Source of the DNA: CAISDA01 sp050258555 | GTDB taxonomy: Bacteria; Bacteroidota; Ignavibacteria; UBA10030; UBA8401 | Assembly (NCBI GenBank): GCA_050258555.1 | Contig: JBLMZA010000098.1 | Coordinates: 11,115 to 75,114 of the forward strand | DNA: 64,000 bases | Reading direction: 5' to 3' | Part shown: one piece after another, positions 17,644 through 26,926 of the stretch | Position numbering within the stretch: position 1 is the stretch's first letter | How the letters are laid out: the number at the start of each line of letters is the position of its first letter | Made by a program: the position numbers and the translations under genes | The notes under the pieces: generated by a model | Told to the model about the DNA's origin: nothing | Database searches by the model: none | What the model saw: the letters and a program-made list of their open reading frames with translations, nothing else

Positions 17644-18686
17644 AGCCTCACAGGATTCTTTATCCCTTCTCGCTTCTCTATGGCGCGGTGATGACGATAC
17701 GGAATGCGTTCTTTGAGAACAAGCTTTTGAAGCGCGAGGAAGCCGGCGTGCCCGTCATCTCGATCGGCAATCTGACCACAGGCGGCACCGGAAAGACGCC
17801 CCTCGTGGAACTGACTGCCGCCCTGGTGCGCGACTCGGGCATCCGCACAGCCATCGTGAGCCGGGGATATGGGAGAGCCTCATCGGGACTCGTTGTCGTC
17901 TCGGACGGCACGCGCCTGGTTGCCGATGCCGCGCAGGCAGGCGACGAGCCGCACCAGTTGGCCGAGGCCCTGCCGGGTGTTGCGGTGATCGTGGATGAAG
18001 TGAGAGCCAGAGGCGCGCGCTATGCCGTCGAAAATTTCAATGCAGGCTGCCTCATACTCGATGACGGATTCCAGCACCGGTCGCTCGATCGTTCGCTCGA
18101 TATCGTGGTGATCGACGGCTCGCAGGATCTCTTTTCGATGCCGATGCTTCCCTCCGGGTACAGGCGAGAGCCATTGAGCGCGCTGAAACGGGCCGGAGCG
18201 TTCATCATCACGAAAGCCGATGATCCTGCACGAGTTGAAACACTTCGTGCACGACTGCGCGCGTATACGGCGGCGCCCGTCTTTCTCGGCACATACGAGC
18301 CGGTGGCGCTCTGCACGATGGGCCGGGCCGAGAGTGCATCGCCCGATACGATCAAAGGCCTGCGTGTTGCGGCATTCTGCGGCATCGGACAGCCCGAAAA
18401 CTTCCGCCGGACGCTCGAAGCGCTCGGGGCGGATGTGGCGGCATTCAAGGCGTTTGCCGATCACCATGCCTATACGATGGAAGAATGCCAAGGGCTCGAG
18501 CGCCTGAGGCGCGAGACGGGAGCAACGATTCTTGTGACGACGGAAAAGGATGCGCACCGCCTCTCGGGACTCACGGCGTGCAGATCCGGAGAATCCGTCC
18601 GCTTTGTGAAGATGCGCGCTGCGATCCGCGAGCACGAAGAATTTCATGCGCTCATTGCCGGCACGGCTGCCGGACAGTGTGTGTGA
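17640..18686 (+). CDS. lpxK: Tetraacyldisaccharide 4'-kinase
   Basis: Phosphorylates the 4' position of the lipid A disaccharide. The 348-residue protein has the P-loop GNLTTGGTGKTP near residue 45 and the family-specific ILDDGFQHRSLDR. The start overlaps the preceding stop as ATGA. A C-terminal FADHHAYT followed by a TTEKDAHRL segment is also typical of LpxK. Together with lpxB and the acyltransferase it shows that the organism makes lipid A. Confidence 0.95.
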   Translation: MKPHRILYPFSLLYGAVMTIRNAFFENKLLKREEAGVPVISIGNLTTGGTGKTPLVELTAALVRDSGIRTAIVSRGYGRASSGLVVVSDGTRLVADAAQAGDEPHQLAEALPGVAVIVDEVRARGARYAVENFNAGCLILDDGFQHRSLDRSLDIVVIDGSQDLFSMPMLPSGYRREPLSALKRAGAFIITKADDPARVETLRARLRAYTAAPVFLGTYEPVALCTMGRAESASPDTIKGLRVAAFCGIGQPENFRRTLEALGADVAAFKAFADHHAYTMEECQGLERLRRETGATILVTTEKDAHRLSGLTACRSGESVRFVKMRAAIREHEEFHALIAGTAAGQCV

Positions 18687-18699
18687 AGAGCGCGCGCTG

Positions 18700-18786
18700 A
18701 AGATTCATTCTATACTACTCTGCGCCTGTAAGCGCAGGGGTTTCTGTTTCACTAACAGGCCGCTTCGGCCGCAAAGGACCACTTCA
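18700..18786 (+). promoter_or_regulatory. Structured leader before queA (candidate)
   Basis: The 100-base gap contains GCCTGT ... ACAGGC arms about 35 bases apart, a small CTGCGC/GCGCAG hairpin inside them, and a GGCCG-CTT-CGGCC hairpin close to the start codon. These can form alternative pairings. It does not match a preQ1 riboswitch that I can recognise. Confidence 0.25.
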
Positions 18787-19824
18787 ATGAAACTTTCCGA
18801 CTTCAAGTATCCCTTACCGCGCAATCTTGTTGCGAAGTATCCTGCGTCCCCGCGTGATCACTCGCGGTTGATGGTGCTGAATCGTGCCGATGAAACGATC
18901 GAAGACCGCCGCTTCAGCGACATCGTCGACTACTTCAAGAAGGGCGACACGCTGGTGGTCAACGAGACGAAGGTCTTTCAGGCGCGTCTCTTCGGAAAGA
19001 AGGAAAAGACGAACGCCAAGATCGAGGTCTTCCTGCTGCGCCAGTTGAACGTCGAAGACAACATCTGGGACGTGATCGTCGATCCGGCGCGCAAGGTCAG
19101 AATCGGCAACAAGATCTATTTCGACGACGGGCAGCTCTGGTGCGAGGTGATCGACAATACGACATCGCGCGGGCGCACGGTGCGCTTCAACTATACGGGC
19201 GACTTCTTCAAGGTGATCGACCGGATCGGACAGACGCCGCTTCCGTATTACATCAAGCGCGATCCCACGCCGAAGGACAAGGAAGCCTATCAGACCGTCT
19301 TCGCAAAGACCGTGGGCGCCGTGGCCGCTCCGACAGCCGGACTCCATTTCACCAAGCCGCTGATCAAGAAGCTCGAGAAAAAGGGCGTGAAGGTCGCTCC
19401 GGTGCTCCTGCATATCGGACTCGGCACATTCCGCACGGTCGAAGTGGAGGATCTCACGAAGCACAAGATGGATTCCGAATATTTCGAGGTCTCGGCCGAA
19501 TCCGCGCTGACGGTCAACAAGTCGATCGATTCGAGGAACAACGTCTTCGTCTGCGGCACCAGCGCCACGCGCGCCGTCGAAAGCTGCGTCACGACAGACG
19601 GGCATCTGAAGATGGGACGCGGCTGGACCGACAAGTTCATCTTCCCGCCGTATGATTTCAAGGTTGCCGACAAGCTCATTACGAATTTCCACATGCCCGA
19701 ATCGACGCTCCTGATGCTCGTGGCGGCCTTCGCCAATCACGAATTCATCATGCGCGCCTATAAACAAGCAATCAAGAAAGGATACCGCTTCTACAGTTAC
19801 GGCGACGCGATGCTGATTCTCTGA
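18787..19824 (+). CDS. queA: S-adenosylmethionine:tRNA ribosyltransferase-isomerase
   Basis: Transfers the ribosyl part of SAM to preQ1 at tRNA wobble position 34 to form epoxyqueuosine. From ATG 18787 the protein is 345 residues, the family length. It begins LSDFKYPLPRNLVAKYP and carries the conserved VNETKVFQARLFG, AAPTAGLHFT and HIGLGTFRTV blocks. An open frame back to 18646 runs through lpxK in another frame and is not coding. No other queuosine gene is in the window. Confidence 0.96.
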   Translation: MKLSDFKYPLPRNLVAKYPASPRDHSRLMVLNRADETIEDRRFSDIVDYFKKGDTLVVNETKVFQARLFGKKEKTNAKIEVFLLRQLNVEDNIWDVIVDPARKVRIGNKIYFDDGQLWCEVIDNTTSRGRTVRFNYTGDFFKVIDRIGQTPLPYYIKRDPTPKDKEAYQTVFAKTVGAVAAPTAGLHFTKPLIKKLEKKGVKVAPVLLHIGLGTFRTVEVEDLTKHKMDSEYFEVSAESALTVNKSIDSRNNVFVCGTSATRAVESCVTTDGHLKMGRGWTDKFIFPPYDFKVADKLITNFHMPESTLLMLVAAFANHEFIMRAYKQAIKKGYRFYSYGDAMLIL

Positions 19825-19887
19825 TTTTTTTCAGAAAACCGGCTGTATCGTATAGACATCGTGTGAACGATCCGGGCGTAGAGACTT

Positions 19888-21786
19888 ATGTTCAGCCTGC
19901 AGCTCTTATTTTTTGTCGGCGTCAATGTTGCGCTCGTCGGGGCCTTTGCGTTCCTGATGCGGCGCAAGAATATGCTGTCGTATTTCGAGAACAGCAGATG
20001 GTGGCTCACATGGCTGTCCGTGGCCATCATCACGTTGATGGATGAATTGACGTCAATCTTTTATGCGCCGAGCGAAGCCTTCCGCTTCATCGGCTATCAT
20101 GCCATCGTTTTCATTGCGGTCACCTCCGTGCTCATGCGCATGCTTTCCTGGCGCATGACGGAGATCGCCGAAGTCCTCGAGCTCCACGGCGTCAGGGGCG
20201 GAGGCGTCTATTCATTCTCGTATCTGGTATTGGGCCCGACGATTTCCTTTGTGGCTGTCAGCTCGATCATCGTCGATTATGTGCTCACCGCGTCGATTTC
20301 GACGGTGAGCGCGGTCGAAAACGGCATGTCGTTTTTCGCCATGGGTCCCGGCGGCAAGTACATCCTGCAGGTGGGCATCATCTGGCTTGTGGCGGGATTG
20401 AACATCCTGGGCATCAAGGAAAACGCCAAGGTGACATTCGGCATTTTTGTCGTGGCGGCCTTCGTGCTGATCAATCTCCTGGCCGGCGGCATGGCCAATA
20501 TGACAGCCCCGAACTGGCAGACGATCGGCCATTCGATCGTCGATGTGGGCAAGATCTTCGACAACAACCACTGGATCAACACCTACTATCTCATCATCGT
20601 CGGCATCTCGAGCTGTATCCTTGCCTATTCGGGCATCGAATCGGTCGTGCAGACGGCGGGCCTCGTGAAATCCTGGCGCGACGTCCACAAGGCCTATCTC
20701 TTCCTGGCCTTCACCACCGGCATTTTCACGCCGCTGCTGGCGATGGTCGTGCTCTCCTCGAACATCAATATTTCGGAGCACGAGACCGATCTCATCACGC
20801 AGTTCGCCCAGACCGTGGGCGGCGTGCCCTTCGGCATCCTGGTGGGCGCGATGGCGAGCATTCTGCTGATCATGGCCGTCAACACGGCCTATGTGGCCTC
20901 GAGCGAGCTCATGGAGCGCGTGGCGCACCGCTACGGCTTCCACTGGATCATCAAGACGAACAAGCGTCAGTCGCTCTACCGCATCCATGTGGCCAATGCG
21001 GTCTTCTTCACGTTCATCATCACGATCACCGGCGGCAGCCAGAAGATCCTGGCCGAAATGTACGCGCTCGGCCTCATCGCGAGCTTCACGATCAACATGG
21101 GCAGCCTGCTGATCTACCGCTATTCGAAGGGCACATCGGACGTGCGCGCCTACAATACGTCGCGCTCGCTGACGCTCGTGCTCTTTGCGGTCTTCGCCTC
21201 GAGCTTCCTCTATCTTGCCTATCACAAGCCCTTCGGCACGATGCTCTGGACGACGGTCACCGCGGCCTTCCTGTTTGTCGGACTGCGTGTGGCAAAGAAG
21301 CGTGCCCCCGAGATCAAGCACATACAGCAGACCGATGTGCCGCTCAATATGATCTTCTTTCTGGCCGAATCGGATTCGGACGAAATCGACATTTATTTCC
21401 GCCGTCCGCTCGAGAACGCGCCGGAGCAGCAGGGCGCCACATCGGCCTACATCAGCCTCTATTCGCCGCGCCAGGGAGGCATTCCGGAAAAGATGGCGCC
21501 GAATCATTTCCGGTTTTCCAATCAGCGCAAGACGCTCTACGAAGGCATCACCGAGATCCTCTATACGCTCGATTACGAGCTGCCGGACAAGAAGATCGTC
21601 GTGCATTTCGGATGGCCTCTTTCATCGTGGCTCGACAGACTGTCGACCGGCGTGATGGTCTTTTCGATCATGCGTCTGCCGAAGATCTTCCCGCGCTTCA
21701 CATTCGTCATCGAATATTTCGGCAAGCCGAAGGAGCCGCCTCTTCCCGAGACGACGGCCGGCTCGGTCAACGAGCTGCTGCCGTAA
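19888..21786 (+). CDS. APC family amino acid permease with soluble C-terminal domain
   Basis: 632 residues. About 12 hydrophobic helices fill residues 1-480, with the APC-like stretch SYLVLGPTISFVAVSSIIVDYV and a SGIESVVQT region. Residues about 490-632 are hydrophilic and look like a separate cytoplasmic domain (VPLNMIFFLAESDSDEIDIYF). Transport of an amino acid or related amine across the inner membrane is inferred from the fold; the substrate is unknown. It sits alone between queA and ispD. Confidence 0.82.
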   Translation: MFSLQLLFFVGVNVALVGAFAFLMRRKNMLSYFENSRWWLTWLSVAIITLMDELTSIFYAPSEAFRFIGYHAIVFIAVTSVLMRMLSWRMTEIAEVLELHGVRGGGVYSFSYLVLGPTISFVAVSSIIVDYVLTASISTVSAVENGMSFFAMGPGGKYILQVGIIWLVAGLNILGIKENAKVTFGIFVVAAFVLINLLAGGMANMTAPNWQTIGHSIVDVGKIFDNNHWINTYYLIIVGISSCILAYSGIESVVQTAGLVKSWRDVHKAYLFLAFTTGIFTPLLAMVVLSSNINISEHETDLITQFAQTVGGVPFGILVGAMASILLIMAVNTAYVASSELMERVAHRYGFHWIIKTNKRQSLYRIHVANAVFFTFIITITGGSQKILAEMYALGLIASFTINMGSLLIYRYSKGTSDVRAYNTSRSLTLVLFAVFASSFLYLAYHKPFGTMLWTTVTAAFLFVGLRVAKKRAPEIKHIQQTDVPLNMIFFLAESDSDEIDIYFRRPLENAPEQQGATSAYISLYSPRQGGIPEKMAPNHFRFSNQRKTLYEGITEILYTLDYELPDKKIVVHFGWPLSSWLDRLSTGVMVFSIMRLPKIFPRFTFVIEYFGKPKEPPLPETTAGSVNELLP

Positions 21787-21807
21787 GGGACATAAAACCG
21801 TCTGACT

Positions 21808-22500
21808 ATGCACACAAGCGTCATCATCCCGGCTGCCGGCATCGGCGAACGCATGGGCTCCGCCATCGGCAAGCAGTTTCTTTCGATCAAAGGAACGCCG
21901 ATTATCATCCATACGCTCCGCTGCTTCCAGGCAAGCGACGCAATCGACGAGATCATCATCGTCACGCGCGAAGAGTCCTTCGCGATGCTCGAAACGCTGC
22001 TTGCCGAAGCCTCGCTCTCGAAGGTCCGTCCGTTGGTGAAAGGGGGAGCGCGCCGCCAGGATTCTGTGGCACACGGTCTCGCGGCCGTGGCGCCTTCGAC
22101 CGAGATCGTGCTTGTGCACGATGCGGTCCGGCCCTTCGTCCGCGCTTCGACGATCGCCCAGGTCGCGGATGCCGCGCGCCACTTCGGCGCGGCCATCGCC
22201 GCCGTGCGTGCCAAGGATACGATCAAGCAGGCGGGCACGGACGGACGCGTGGCTGCAACGCTCGACCGTTCGCTTCTGTGGAATGTGCAGACCCCTCAGG
22301 GCTTCCGCACCGAACTCCTGCGCGAAGCGTACGCCCGGGCGCTTGAGGAGAATTTTGATGCCACGGACGATTCGATGCTTGTCGAGCGTCTCGGCATTCA
22401 TCCGGTGATCGTCGAAGCAAGCTATGAGAATATCAAGATCACGACGCCGGATGATCTGCTTCTGGGCGAACTATTGGCAGAGCGTTCGATGTTCCGCTGA
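21808..22500 (+). CDS. ispD: 2-C-methyl-D-erythritol 4-phosphate cytidylyltransferase
   Basis: Third step of the MEP isoprenoid pathway: forms CDP-methylerythritol from CTP. The 230-residue protein has the nucleotide-binding PAAGIGERMGSAIGKQF, the VHDAVRPFVR motif, and the late NVQTPQGFRTELL block. This places the organism among MEP-pathway bacteria. ispF, often next to ispD, is not adjacent here. Confidence 0.96.
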   Translation: MHTSVIIPAAGIGERMGSAIGKQFLSIKGTPIIIHTLRCFQASDAIDEIIIVTREESFAMLETLLAEASLSKVRPLVKGGARRQDSVAHGLAAVAPSTEIVLVHDAVRPFVRASTIAQVADAARHFGAAIAAVRAKDTIKQAGTDGRVAATLDRSLLWNVQTPQGFRTELLREAYARALEENFDATDDSMLVERLGIHPVIVEASYENIKITTPDDLLLGELLAERSMFR

Positions 22501-22529
22501 AGCACGCGCTGTTTATTTTCCCGGCGCAG

Positions 22530-22602
22530 CGTCCGCAAGAATGTGATCGGCCGCAAAGCGGACGATTGAGTCTTGATTTTCTCATACAAATTGTAGTATT
22601 AT
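22530..22602 (+). promoter_or_regulatory. Hairpin and sigma70-like promoter between ispD and plsY
   Basis: CGTCCGC at 22530-22536 pairs with GCGGACG at 22558-22564, possibly ending the ispD transcript although no T-run follows. Just after it TTGATT (22573-22578) and TATTAT (22597-22602) stand 18 bases apart as a promoter candidate for plsY. Confidence 0.4.
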
Positions 22603-22713
22603 TGAAAAAGCATCCTGCCGGCCACGGGCATCGGTGCCACAGTCAGTGAACAACAGTGGACATGTAGAATATCTACCGATAGCGAATTGTGATCGCGATA
22701 GTATGAGGACCGT

Positions 22714-23391
22714 ATGTGGAATCTGTTGATCGTCGTTGTCTTGAGTTATCTTGTCGGATCCATCCCCACCAGCATCATCGCCACGAAAATCGCCCGTGCA
22801 GGCGACATCCGTAAGTTCGGCTCCGGCAATGCCGGCGGCACGAATGTGCTGCGCATGCTCGGGTGGAAAGTCGGATTGGCCGTGATTTTGTTCGACCTGT
22901 TTAAAGGCGCCGTCTCGGCCTACTACATTCCCCGGATCTTCTGGGAGCCGGGACTTCCGTTCCAGAACCAGACGCCGTTTGCCGATTTCACCGTCGTGCA
23001 GATCATCTGCGGCGTGGCCGCGATTCTCGGGCATATCTGGACGCTCTTTGCCGGATTCAAGGGCGGCAAGGGCGTTGCCACAGGCGCCGGCATGCTGCTG
23101 AGCCTTGCTCCCGTGGAGTTTGCCGTGGCGCTGGCCGTGTTCGGACTTGTCTTCACCGCCTCGCGCTATGTGTCGCTCGGATCGATCTCCGGCGCGCTCG
23201 CCTTCCCGCTGACGATGTTCTTCCGCGAGAATGTCTTCAACGTGCAGATCCAGGGCTATCATACGCTGATCTTTTTTGCCATCGGCACGTCGCTCCTGCT
23301 CATCTATACGCATCGTGAGAACATACAGCGGCTGATCGACGGCACCGAAAGCAAGCTGACGAGTTTCCGCGGCTCACACAAACGAAAATAA
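22714..23391 (+). CDS. plsY: Glycerol-3-phosphate acyltransferase PlsY
   Basis: Inner-membrane enzyme that acylates glycerol-3-phosphate with acyl-phosphate, the first step of phospholipid synthesis. The 225-residue protein has about five to six membrane helices. It carries the three family motifs SYLVGSIPTS, GSGNAGGTNVLR and GFKGGKGVATG. gpsA, which supplies glycerol-3-phosphate, follows 24 bases later, so the two form a functional pair and probably one transcript. Confidence 0.95.
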   Translation: MWNLLIVVVLSYLVGSIPTSIIATKIARAGDIRKFGSGNAGGTNVLRMLGWKVGLAVILFDLFKGAVSAYYIPRIFWEPGLPFQNQTPFADFTVVQIICGVAAILGHIWTLFAGFKGGKGVATGAGMLLSLAPVEFAVALAVFGLVFTASRYVSLGSISGALAFPLTMFFRENVFNVQIQGYHTLIFFAIGTSLLLIYTHRENIQRLIDGTESKLTSFRGSHKRK

Positions 23392-23415
23392 ACCGATCAA
23401 GACCGAGTCCATCAT

Positions 23416-24414
23416 ATGCGCATAGCAGTCTTAGGGGCCGGAAGCTGGGGTACGACGCTGGCCATCCTCCTGTCTGAAAATTTTCATGAAGTGACACTCT
23501 GGACGTTCCTGCCGGAGCATGCATCGCAGATGCAGGCTACGCGCACGAATCCGGATTTTGTTCCCGGCACGGTCATTCCGCAGCAGATCGAGATCACGAG
23601 CGACATCGACAAGGCGGCATACAAAAAGGATCTCATCGTGGCCGCGGTGCCGTCGCAGTTCCTGCGCTCGGTACTGAAGGATATCGCGCATCACGACCTG
23701 TCGCAGACGATCATCGTCAATGTGGCCAAGGGCATCGAGAACACATCGCTCAAAACGATGAGCGAAGTGATGCTCGATGTGCTCAAAAGCGAGAAGAAGC
23801 AGAACCTGGCGATCGTCTCCGGTCCCAGCCATGCAGAAGAAGTGGTCAAGAAGATTCCGACCGCGGTCGTATCGGCGGGCTTCACCATGCGCACGGCGCG
23901 CATCGTGGCGCAGGCATTCAGTACGCCGTATTTCCGCGTCTACGTGTCGGACGACATCCGCGGCGTCGAACTCGGAGGCGCGCTCAAGAACGTGATCGCC
24001 ATCGGCGCCGGCGTCGTCGACGGTGCGGGCTTCGGCGACAACACGAAGGCCGCCATCATCACGCGGGGCATCGCCGAGATGACGCGCCTGGGCGACCGGA
24101 TGGGGGCGCTGCCGCGCACATTCTCCGGACTCTCGGGCGTCGGAGACTTGATCGTCACCTGCATGAGCAAGCATTCGCGCAACCGCTACGTCGGGGAGGA
24201 GCTCGGCAAAGGCCGCAAGCTCGACGAGATCATCAACGAGATGAAGATGGTGGCCGAAGGCGTCGCCACATGCCGCTCGGCCGTCGATCTGGCGACGAAG
24301 CATCATACGCAGATGTCGATCTTCTCGCAGGTCTACGACATCATGTTCAACGGCAAGGATCCGCAGTCGGCGATGCACGAGCTCATGAGCCGCGAGATCA
24401 AAGGCGAGATTTGA
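23416..24414 (+). CDS. gpsA: NAD(P)-dependent glycerol-3-phosphate dehydrogenase
   Basis: Reduces dihydroxyacetone phosphate to sn-glycerol-3-phosphate for phospholipid synthesis. The 332-residue protein has the N-terminal dinucleotide loop GAGSWGTTLA, the family motifs VVAKGIE-like VNVAKGIE and SGPSHAEEV, and the catalytic region ALKNVIAIGAGVVDG. It directly follows plsY, and recG begins 11 bases after it. Confidence 0.96.
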   Translation: MRIAVLGAGSWGTTLAILLSENFHEVTLWTFLPEHASQMQATRTNPDFVPGTVIPQQIEITSDIDKAAYKKDLIVAAVPSQFLRSVLKDIAHHDLSQTIIVNVAKGIENTSLKTMSEVMLDVLKSEKKQNLAIVSGPSHAEEVVKKIPTAVVSAGFTMRTARIVAQAFSTPYFRVYVSDDIRGVELGGALKNVIAIGAGVVDGAGFGDNTKAAIITRGIAEMTRLGDRMGALPRTFSGLSGVGDLIVTCMSKHSRNRYVGEELGKGRKLDEIINEMKMVAEGVATCRSAVDLATKHHTQMSIFSQVYDIMFNGKDPQSAMHELMSREIKGEI

Positions 24415-24425
24415 CATAGCCGGCC

Positions 24426-26627
24426 ATGGCCTCTGACACCATATCGCCTCTGCAGGCAATCCGCGGCATCGGTCCGATGCGCGCTTCGGCGCTCAGGGAT
24501 GCCGGCATCGATACGGTCCAGAAGCTCCTCTATTACTTCCCCTACGATTACCTCGACCGCTCGCGCATCACGAAAATCCGCGACCTCCCGAAATTCGTCC
24601 GCTCCGGCGCCGAAGTGACCGTGATCGGATCGGTCTTCCGGATGGAAGTGCGCTACACGCGCATGAAAAAGAAGATCTTTTTTCTGACGCTGCAGGACGA
24701 CACGGGATTTCTTTCCTGCGTCTTCTTCCGCGGCGTGGACTACTTCCAGAAAATGTTCGAGATCGGCGATGTGCTGGCCGTCTCGGGGATGCCCGAGTTC
24801 GACCGCATGAACCGCGTGCAGTTCACGCATCCCGACTACGACCGGCTCTCGATGAAGGATGCGGAGGACGATACCGACTGGGGATCGCTTCTGAACACGG
24901 GAGCGATCATCCCGAAATATTCCTCGAGCGAGGAACTGAAGAGCGCCGGACTCGATACGCGCGGCTTCCGCAAGATCATCCGCGCCGCGCTGGCAAGCCA
25001 TCTTCCGGCGCTTTCGGAGCACATGCCCGATGAGATCCGCCACAAATACCGGCTCAACGACATCCGCACCGCCGTCTCACAGATGCATTTCCCGAAATCC
25101 TATGCCGATCGAGAGCAGGCACTGCGCCGATTGAAGTTCGACGAGCTCTTTTATTTCGAGCTCCTGATGGCCTATAGAAGGCGCGAGCTCAAAGGCGGAC
25201 TCCACGGCATTCAATTCCGGACCGATTCCGAGCTCTCCGAATCGATGATCCGGAATCTTCCCTTCGAGCTCACGGCGGCACAGCGCCGCGTGATCGCCGA
25301 AATCAAGGCGGATATGGAGTCGTCTGCGCCGATGAACCGGCTTTTGCAGGGCGATGTGGGAAGCGGCAAGACCGTCGTCGCCCTGGCCTCGATGCTTATC
25401 GCGGTCGATAACGGGTATCAGGCGGCGCTCATGGCGCCCACCGAAATTCTTGCCGAGCAGCACTGGAGAAGCATCCGGCAGTTTCTTGACCTCCTGAATG
25501 TGAACGTGCGGCTCCTGGTCGGGGCGCAGAAAAAGAAGCTCCGCGCCGACATCCTGGAGGATATCCGCCGGGGCTCGGCCCAGATCGTCGTCGGCACGCA
25601 TGCCCTGTTGCAGGAGCATGTGGAATTCGCCGATTTGGGCTTCGTCGTGATCGACGAACAGCACCGCTTCGGCGTCGCACAGCGCGCCACGCTCAGAGAG
25701 AAGGGCACGCTCAATCCCGATGTGCTCGTCATGACGGCGACTCCCATTCCGCGCACGCTCGCTCTCACGGTCTACGGCGATCTCGACGTGTCGGTGATCG
25801 ACGAACTGCCGGCAAACCGCATGCAGATCCGCACGGCGATCCGCCGCGACAAGGACAAGGAGAAAATCTACGCCTTCATACGGACGGAAGTGCAGCGCGG
25901 ACGCCAGGCCTACATCGTCTACCCCTTGATCGAGGAATCGGAAAAGACCGATCTGCGAGCGGCCACCGCGGAATTCGAACGCTTCCGCACGGCGATCTTT
26001 CCCGAGCTGAAGGTGGGGCTCCTGCACGGGCGCATGGCATCGGATGAAAAAGACGAGCTCATGATGAAGTTCAAGCGCCGCGAGATCGACATCCTGGTGG
26101 CCACAACCGTGATCGAAGTCGGCATCGATGTGCCCAATGCGACGATCATGGTGATCGAGAACGCCGAGCGCTTCGGACTCTCGCAGCTGCATCAGCTCAG
26201 GGGCCGCGTCGGGCGCGGCGCCGAGCAGTCGTATTGCATTCTTCTGCAGGGAAACGGACCGGAGAAGAAGGCGAAGGGGGGAAGCCAGATCGAGCTCATT
26301 GCCGATACGCTCGAGGCGAAGAAGGAGATCGCCGCGATGACGCGGCGGCTTGAAACGATGGCATCGACCAACGACGGCTTCCGCATCGCCGAGGTCGATC
26401 TCGAGCTCAGGGGCTCGGGCGAATTCTTCGGCACGCGACAGAGCGGTCTGCCGGAATTCAAGGTGGCGAACATCGTCACCGATGCCGAACTCCTGTCGCT
26501 TGCCCGAGCGGAAGCCTTCTCCGTCATCGCGCATGATCCGTCGCTCGGCGATCCCGTGCATGAAGCGATGCGCCGCCACTTCGAACTCACATACAAAGAC
26601 CTGCTCTCCTTCGTGCGCGTCGGTTGA
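24426..26627 (+). CDS. recG: ATP-dependent DNA helicase RecG
   Basis: Branch-migration helicase that remodels stalled forks and Holliday junctions. The 733-residue protein has a helix-hairpin-helix start (IRGIGPMRASALRDAG) and an OB-fold wedge domain (about 60-200). Helicase domain 1 has Walker A GDVGSGK (309-315) and the DEQHRFG box, and domain 2 has ATTVIEVGIDVP and the QLRGRVGRG motif VI. It is the last gene of the plsY-gpsA-recG run, with a terminator about 100 bases after the stop. Confidence 0.97.
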   Translation: MASDTISPLQAIRGIGPMRASALRDAGIDTVQKLLYYFPYDYLDRSRITKIRDLPKFVRSGAEVTVIGSVFRMEVRYTRMKKKIFFLTLQDDTGFLSCVFFRGVDYFQKMFEIGDVLAVSGMPEFDRMNRVQFTHPDYDRLSMKDAEDDTDWGSLLNTGAIIPKYSSSEELKSAGLDTRGFRKIIRAALASHLPALSEHMPDEIRHKYRLNDIRTAVSQMHFPKSYADREQALRRLKFDELFYFELLMAYRRRELKGGLHGIQFRTDSELSESMIRNLPFELTAAQRRVIAEIKADMESSAPMNRLLQGDVGSGKTVVALASMLIAVDNGYQAALMAPTEILAEQHWRSIRQFLDLLNVNVRLLVGAQKKKLRADILEDIRRGSAQIVVGTHALLQEHVEFADLGFVVIDEQHRFGVAQRATLREKGTLNPDVLVMTATPIPRTLALTVYGDLDVSVIDELPANRMQIRTAIRRDKDKEKIYAFIRTEVQRGRQAYIVYPLIEESEKTDLRAATAEFERFRTAIFPELKVGLLHGRMASDEKDELMMKFKRREIDILVATTVIEVGIDVPNATIMVIENAERFGLSQLHQLRGRVGRGAEQSYCILLQGNGPEKKAKGGSQIELIADTLEAKKEIAAMTRRLETMASTNDGFRIAEVDLELRGSGEFFGTRQSGLPEFKVANIVTDAELLSLARAEAFSVIAHDPSLGDPVHEAMRRHFELTYKDLLSFVRVG

Positions 26628-26728
26628 TCTCTCTCTCGAGCGCACTCCTCTCGTTGTCATCATCGCATGCGATGCCTGATGAAAAAAAATGTGAACCATT
26701 GAATGATGCTCGCTGTTGTGAAGTATAG

Positions 26729-26765
26729 ATGATGCATCGTGCGTCATGATGATTAATTTTTTTTT
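26729..26765 (+). terminator. Rho-independent terminator after recG
   Basis: ATGATGCA (26729-26736) pairs with TGCGTCAT (26740-26747) with one G-U pair and a TCG loop. A run of nine T at 26757-26765 follows. It separates the housekeeping run from the next operon. A gap of about 300 bases lies between recG and the next gene and holds this terminator, a promoter and an AT-rich leader. Confidence 0.65.
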
Positions 26766-26792
26766 ATCATGCATCGATCGCGTACTTTTTTC

Positions 26793-26926
26793 TTGACTAC
26801 AACTAATAGAACATTATATTAGTAACAAGAAAATAATTTTTCGAAAATTTTTTTTCAACGCGATTATTTTCTCATCGTCACTCACGAACATAGAAAGGTA
26901 TCGACGTTTTTCTGATACACCTCTAA
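26793..26926 (+). promoter_or_regulatory. Promoter and AT-rich structured leader of the ATP-grasp/kamA operon
   Basis: TTGACT (26793-26798) and TATATT (26815-26820) are 16 bases apart, a good sigma70-type promoter. The roughly 100-base leader has GAAAATAAT (26829-26837) complementary to ATTATTTTC (26863-26871). Nested inside is a competing AATTTT-TCG-AAAATT hairpin (26835-26849) that shares bases with the outer arm. The two pairings are mutually exclusive, as in switch-type leaders. Confidence 0.55.

Noticed and set aside
18690..18786. preQ1 riboswitch
   Set aside because: The hairpin arrangement and A-rich tail of the known classes are not present.
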